The notes beneath the pieces are model-generated. The model was not told the DNA's origin. It did not search any database and saw nothing but the letters and a program-made list of their open reading frames with translations. 16,717 nt of DNA, taken from JAKAKT01 sp041305385 (lineage in GTDB: Archaea > Micrarchaeota > Micrarchaeia > Burarchaeales > JAKAKT01). Position numbers and translations under genes: made by a program. The stretch spans positions 1 through 16,717 of the forward strand of contig JBFYLO010000079.1 in assembly GCA_041305385.1 (NCBI GenBank), read 5' to 3'. Below, piece by piece: positions 12,379 to 16,717 of the stretch; the stretch's first letter is position 1, and every line of letters begins with the position of its first letter.

Positions 12379-14217
12379 ATGGCCAAAAAAGACTCGCTTA
12401 AAAGAAACAAGACAGCCGTTTATCTCAACGGCAGGCTCGTGGGCTTCCACGAGAACGGAAGGGAGCTGGTGAGAGCCCTCAGGAGGATACGGCGCGAGGG
12501 CCAGATAACCGAAGAGGCGAATTTCGCCTATAGCCGCAAGACCTCAGAACTTTACATAAACACCGACAGCGGAAGGGCCCGCAGGCCCTACATCGTAGTC
12601 GAGGATGGAAAATCCAAATACACCCAAGAAATCATGGAAAAGGTGAAAAAGGGCGAGATAAGCTGGAGCCAGCTAATCAAGAACGGAGTCATCGAATACC
12701 TTGATGCCGAGGAGGAAGGAGACATCGCCTTCGTCGCTTCCAGGGAAAACGAAGTCAAGCCCGAGCACACGCACCTTGAGATTGACCCGGTTTCCATCAC
12801 CGGAGTTACTGTTTCCCAGCTTCCATTCCCGGAATACAACTCCTCCCCCAGGATTACCATGGCCTGCGCCATGAGCAAGCAGTCCCTCGGGATTTACGCA
12901 AGCAACTATAACATCAGGATGGATTCGAGGGCGCACTTCATGTATTACCCGCAAAAGCCCCTCGCCCAGACCCGGCCATATAGGCTTCTTCATTTTTCAG
13001 ACAGGCCCGCGGGCCAGAACTTCGTGGTCGCAATCACGAGCCACTATGGATACAACATGGGAGACGCAGTGGTAGTCAACAGGAATGCCGTCGACAGGGC
13101 CCTTGGGAGGTCGGCGTTCTACAAGACTTATGAAAGCGAGGAAAGGCGCTACCCGGGAGGCCAGAAGGACAAATTCGAGATTCCCAATCCAACGGTCTCC
13201 GGCTACAGGGAAGAGGCCGCCTACAGGCACCTTGGCGAGGATGGAATCGTCGTCCCATCGGCTGAGGTGAAGTCCAAAGATGTGCTCATAGGGAAGACCT
13301 CGCCTCCGAGATTCCTCGAGGAAGTCTCGGTGTTCGGAATCGCCGAGGAGAAGAAGAGGGAGAACTCGATAACCCTCAAGAGCGGCGAGGACGGCATAGT
13401 CGATTCAGTGATGCTCACAGAGAGCCCATCGGGCAACAAGCTCGTCAGGATAAAAGTGAGGAGCATCAAGATACCGGAGCCAGGGGACAAGTTCGCCTCG
13501 AGGCACGGGCAGAAGGGGGTCATCGGACTGCTCGCCCGCCCGGAGGACATGCCCTTCACCGAGTCCGGCATAGTCCCGGACATGATAATCAACCCCCACG
13601 CAATCCCTTCCCGTATGACTGCAGGACACCTGCTCGAGATGCTCGGGGGAAAGGCCACATGCATGAACGGCGTGATTTCCGACGCAACCGCTTTCTCGGG
13701 CCAGACCGAGGACGATTTCAAGGCCGTGATGGAGCAATACGGGTTCTCACCATACGGGAGCGAGAGGCTCTACGATGGGAGGACAGGGGAAGCCATTGAG
13801 ACTAAAATTTATATCGGAGTCATCTATTACCAGAAGCTCCACCACCTCGTTTCCAACAAGATGCACGTGAGGAGCAGGGGCCCGGTGCAGCTGCTCACCC
13901 ACCAGCCCACAGAGGGCAGGGCGAGGGAAGGAGGACTGCGTTTCGGAGAGATGGAGAGGGACTGCCTTATAGGCTACGGGGCAGGCATGCTGCTCAAGGA
14001 GAGGCTGCTCGAGGAGTCCGACAAGACCGCCGAGCTGGTCTGCTCGAAGTGCGGCTCCATCGCGGTGCACGACCACCTGAAGAACAGGGACTACTGCCCG
14101 CTCTGCGACAGCACCGGCCTCCACATGGTCGAGATGAGTTACGCTTTCAAGCTTTTGCTCGATGAGATAAAGGCCATCGGCATACTGCCGAGGCTCATAC
14201 TGAAGGACCGGGCTTGA
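12379..14217 (+). CDS. rpoB1: RNA polymerase subunit B' (C-terminal half of the B subunit)
   Basis: A protein of about 612 residues carrying the wall, hybrid-binding and clamp-anchor parts of the B subunit. Landmarks are YLNGRLVGFHENG at the start, KPLAQTRPYR, GYNMGDAVVVNRNAVDRA, the active-site-side DKFASRHGQKGVIG, the stretch from MPFTESGIVPDMIINPHAIP to SRMTAGHLLEMLGGK, and MHVRSRGPVQLLTHQPTEGR. Near the C-terminus is a zinc ribbon (CSKCGS, then CPLC), followed by YAFKLLLDEIKAIG. The start is uncertain. The frame is open from GTG 12328, but ATG 12379 has a GGGGGAT ribosome-binding-like sequence at proper spacing, and homology seems to begin only after it, so I prefer 12379. ATG 12367 has no ribosome binding site. 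The next gene, rpoA', follows after 12 nt. Confidence 0.96.
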   Translation: MAKKDSLKRNKTAVYLNGRLVGFHENGRELVRALRRIRREGQITEEANFAYSRKTSELYINTDSGRARRPYIVVEDGKSKYTQEIMEKVKKGEISWSQLIKNGVIEYLDAEEEGDIAFVASRENEVKPEHTHLEIDPVSITGVTVSQLPFPEYNSSPRITMACAMSKQSLGIYASNYNIRMDSRAHFMYYPQKPLAQTRPYRLLHFSDRPAGQNFVVAITSHYGYNMGDAVVVNRNAVDRALGRSAFYKTYESEERRYPGGQKDKFEIPNPTVSGYREEAAYRHLGEDGIVVPSAEVKSKDVLIGKTSPPRFLEEVSVFGIAEEKKRENSITLKSGEDGIVDSVMLTESPSGNKLVRIKVRSIKIPEPGDKFASRHGQKGVIGLLARPEDMPFTESGIVPDMIINPHAIPSRMTAGHLLEMLGGKATCMNGVISDATAFSGQTEDDFKAVMEQYGFSPYGSERLYDGRTGEAIETKIYIGVIYYQKLHHLVSNKMHVRSRGPVQLLTHQPTEGRAREGGLRFGEMERDCLIGYGAGMLLKERLLEESDKTAELVCSKCGSIAVHDHLKNRDYCPLCDSTGLHMVEMSYAFKLLLDEIKAIGILPRLILKDRA

Positions 14218-14229
14218 GGATGTGGTTCC

Positions 14230-16717
14230 ATGGCTGAGGAACAAATCGAAAAAATGATTGACAGGATAAAGTTCTCCCTATTCTCCCCAGAGATGATAAG
14301 GAAGATGTCCGCTGCCAAGATTACAATTCCGGACACCTACAACGAGGACGGCTACCCCATTGACGGCGGGCTGGTGGACCAGCGCATGGGCGTCATCGAC
14401 CCTGGGCTGAAGTGCAAGACCTGCGGCGGGAAGATAAGGAACTGCTCCGGCCACTTCACCCACATAGAGCTCGTGAGGCCTGTCGTCCACCCCGAGTTCG
14501 CGAAAATCATACTGCTCCTGCTCAAGGCCACCTGCGGGACCTGCGGCAGAATCCTGATTGCGAAGAAGCAGATAGACCAGTACGCCGAGGCGCTCGGCGC
14601 GGAAGAGAAAGTCGTCGAGCAGGTCATCGAGAAGACGAAGAAGGTGGGCAAGTGCCCGCACTGCGATGCGACGCAGTACGACATAAAGCTCGAGAAGCCG
14701 ACCACTTTCTATGAGGGAGAGAGGATGCTCCTCCCGAACGAGATACGGGCAAGGCTGGAGAAGGTAACCGACAAGGACCTCTCCCTCCTAGGAGTTGATT
14801 CCGAATACGCACGGCCCGAGTGGATGATTATCACCGCGCTTCTCGTTCCCCCGGTCACGGTCCGCCCATCAATCACCCTCGAGACAGGCGAGCGCTCCGA
14901 GGACGACCTCACCCACAAGCTTGTCGACATAATGCGGATAAACCAGAGGCTCGAGGCGAACATCAACGCCGGCGCGCCCCAGCTAATCATAGAGGACCTG
15001 TGGGAGCTTCTCCAATACCACGTTACCACTTACTTCAACAACGAGACCCCGAACATCCCGCCTGCAAGGCACAGGTCAGGCAGGCCGCTGAAAACCCTCT
15101 CCCAGAGGCTCAAGGGCAAGGAGGGCAGGTTCAGGTACAACCTCTCTGGAAAGAGGGTCAACTTCTCAGCGAGAACAGTCATCTCGCCAGACCCGAACCT
15201 CTCCATCGATGAGGTGGGGGTCCCCATGGAAATCGCCGAGGAGCTCACTGTCCCGATTCCAGTCACCGACTGGAACCTCGAGGAGTGCAAGAAGCTCATC
15301 ACCTCCACAGGATACCCGAAGGCCACTTACGTCATCCGGCCTGACAACAAGAGGAGGAAGGTCGCCGAGAACATACAGCAGGAACTTCTCGACACCCTGA
15401 CCCCGGGCTGCGTAATAGAGAGGCAGCTCAGGGATGGGGACATCGTTCTCTTCAACAGGCAGCCCTCCCTCCACAGGATTTCAATCATGTGCCACCACGT
15501 CAGGGTCATGCCCGGCAGGTCCTTCAGGATAAACCTCCCGGTCTGCCCGCCTTACAACGCTGATTTTGACGGGGACGAGATGAACCTCCACGTGCCCCAG
15601 ACAGAGGAGGCGAGGGTGGAGGCAGAAGTGCTCATGAAAGTCAGCAACCAGATCATCTCCCCGAGGCACGGCCACGCAATCATAAAGCCCCAGGAGGACC
15701 ACGTCTCAGGGGCCTATTTCCTGACCCGTGACGCGGCAGTCTACTCAAGGGAAGACGCATGCCAGATGATGGCGATTCTCGGCAAGAGCGAGCTCCCGAA
15801 ACCAGACGTAAAGGGAGGCAAGTTCTCCGGGAAATTGCTGTTCTCCCAGCTGCTCCCCAAGGGGCTGAACGTGAGCCTGAAGTCGAAGCTCGGGCAGAAG
15901 ATAGCCATAAAGGACGGCCTTCTGACCGAGGGAGCAATAGAGAGCAGGTCCTACGAGAACGACATAATCGAAAACATCGCAAAGCAGTTCGGCCCTGAGG
16001 CTGCCCGCGATTTCATTGACCAGTCCACGAGGCTTTCGCTCTACGCCATAAGCAAGCACGGGTTCTCGGTGGACATCACCAACTACAGCCTCCCGAAGGA
16101 AGCTGCAGAGAAGATAACCCATATAGAGCAGCAGGCCAAGAAGGAGGTAGACGAGCTCGCACAGCAATACAGGGGGAAGGTTCTCCAGAGGCTCCCGGGC
16201 CGCTCGCTCAAGGAGACCCTTGAGGAGCGCTCCATGGCCGTGCTTTCAAAGGCCAGGAACGCCTGCGGCGAGGTCATAGAAAAGCACCTCGGGCTCGAGA
16301 ACACTTCAATCCTCATGGCGAAGATAGGCGCAAGAGGAAGCATCCTCAATGCGATTCAGATGGCAGGCATGGTCGGCCAGCAGGCAGTCAGAGGCAAGAG
16401 GATAGCAAGGGGCTACAGGGGCAGGACGCTCGTCCATTTCAGGCCCGGGGACCTCGGGGCTTCTGCCAGGGGATTCGTGCTCTCGCCCTTCACGAGCGGG
16501 TTGACTCCCACGGAGTTCTTCTTCCACTCAATGGGGGGCAGGGAATCTCTCGTCAATACCGCCATCAGGACTGCCAGGTCAGGCTACATGCAGAGGAGGC
16601 TCATCAACGCGCTCCAGGACATGGTGGCGCGCGAGGACAGCACAGTCAGGGATTCCAGGGGAATCATCGTGCAGTTCACCTATGGAGGGGACGGCGTGGA
16701 CCCGATGAAAGGAGTCC
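14230..16717 (+). CDS. rpoA1: RNA polymerase subunit A' (largest subunit), 3' end cut by the window
   Basis: The first 829 codons of an expected 870-900. A' forms the catalytic core and clamp. The N-terminal clamp zinc site is C62-x2-C65-x6-C72-x2-H75; a second set of cysteines is at 102, 105, 142 and 145. The DNA-handling segments NLSGKRVNFSARTVISPDPN and LFNRQPSLHRISIM are intact. The absolutely conserved NADFDGDEMN gives the Mg-binding aspartates D445, D447 and D449. Bridge-helix-region sequence is present near the end (PFTSGLTPTEFFFHSMGGR). ATG 14230 follows GAGGATGTGG. One variation is that the usual CPGHFGH zinc motif reads CSGHFTH. A'' is expected just downstream, beyond the window. 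Confidence 0.97.
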   Translation, partial: MAEEQIEKMIDRIKFSLFSPEMIRKMSAAKITIPDTYNEDGYPIDGGLVDQRMGVIDPGLKCKTCGGKIRNCSGHFTHIELVRPVVHPEFAKIILLLLKATCGTCGRILIAKKQIDQYAEALGAEEKVVEQVIEKTKKVGKCPHCDATQYDIKLEKPTTFYEGERMLLPNEIRARLEKVTDKDLSLLGVDSEYARPEWMIITALLVPPVTVRPSITLETGERSEDDLTHKLVDIMRINQRLEANINAGAPQLIIEDLWELLQYHVTTYFNNETPNIPPARHRSGRPLKTLSQRLKGKEGRFRYNLSGKRVNFSARTVISPDPNLSIDEVGVPMEIAEELTVPIPVTDWNLEECKKLITSTGYPKATYVIRPDNKRRKVAENIQQELLDTLTPGCVIERQLRDGDIVLFNRQPSLHRISIMCHHVRVMPGRSFRINLPVCPPYNADFDGDEMNLHVPQTEEARVEAEVLMKVSNQIISPRHGHAIIKPQEDHVSGAYFLTRDAAVYSREDACQMMAILGKSELPKPDVKGGKFSGKLLFSQLLPKGLNVSLKSKLGQKIAIKDGLLTEGAIESRSYENDIIENIAKQFGPEAARDFIDQSTRLSLYAISKHGFSVDITNYSLPKEAAEKITHIEQQAKKEVDELAQQYRGKVLQRLPGRSLKETLEERSMAVLSKARNACGEVIEKHLGLENTSILMAKIGARGSILNAIQMAGMVGQQAVRGKRIARGYRGRTLVHFRPGDLGASARGFVLSPFTSGLTPTEFFFHSMGGRESLVNTAIRTARSGYMQRRLINALQDMVAREDSTVRDSRGIIVQFTYGGDGVDPMKGV

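Noticed and set aside
1..16717. Mobile elements, CRISPR arrays, integrases or toxin-antitoxin pairs
   Set aside because: No transposase or integrase motifs, no regularly spaced direct repeats, and no tRNA-3'-end duplication were seen on either strand.

Overview
This window is archaeal chromosomal DNA of fairly high G+C. The evidence is the archaeal RNA polymerase operon (subunits H, B'', B' and A', with the B subunit split in two), archaeal-type ribosomal proteins L1, P0/L10 and P1/L12, TATA-box promoters (several predicted to give near-leaderless transcripts), oligo-T terminators and GGTGA/GGAGG-type ribosome binding sites. The large secreted cysteine-rich proteins carrying DSDGG and thrombospondin-type-3 motifs, together with bacterial-style cysteine synthesis (CysK plus CysE), suggest a DPANN lineage such as Diapherotrites. 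That placement is an inference from gene content, not a proof.

Layout. (1) 1-1264: the 3' end of a phytoene-desaturase-like (CrtI family) gene converges on, and overlaps tail-to-tail with, a UbiA-family prenyltransferase; together they suggest carotenoid or isoprenoid-quinone metabolism. (2) 1557-5031: a surface pair. The first is an 855-residue secreted protein with about fifty cysteines, Ca-binding TSP3 motifs, three DSDGG modules and a C-terminal transglutaminase-like domain with an intact Cys-His-Asp triad. The second is a 300-residue cysteine-rich protein anchored by one C-terminal membrane helix. (3) 5037-6816: a tRNA-Cys(GCA) gene divergent from a cysK-cysE operon. The cysK leader holds a possible 13-codon upstream ORF with a Cys codon. 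(4) 6850-7731: a DHH/DHHA1 phosphoesterase, followed by an oligo-T terminator. (5) 7811-8470: an AT-richer orphan three-helix membrane protein. (6) 8512-10321, minus strand: the ribosomal operon L1-P0-P1, without L11, in which P0 lacks the usual acidic tail. (7) 10610-16717: rpoH-rpoB''-rpoB'-rpoA', the last running off the window.

Functionally the window joins core information processing (transcription and the ribosomal stalk, transcribed divergently from one 288-nt intergenic region) to an accessory block. The most striking feature of that block is the placing of cysteine-rich exported proteins next to tRNA-Cys and the two-gene cysteine biosynthesis operon. No mobile element, CRISPR array or integrase is visible.
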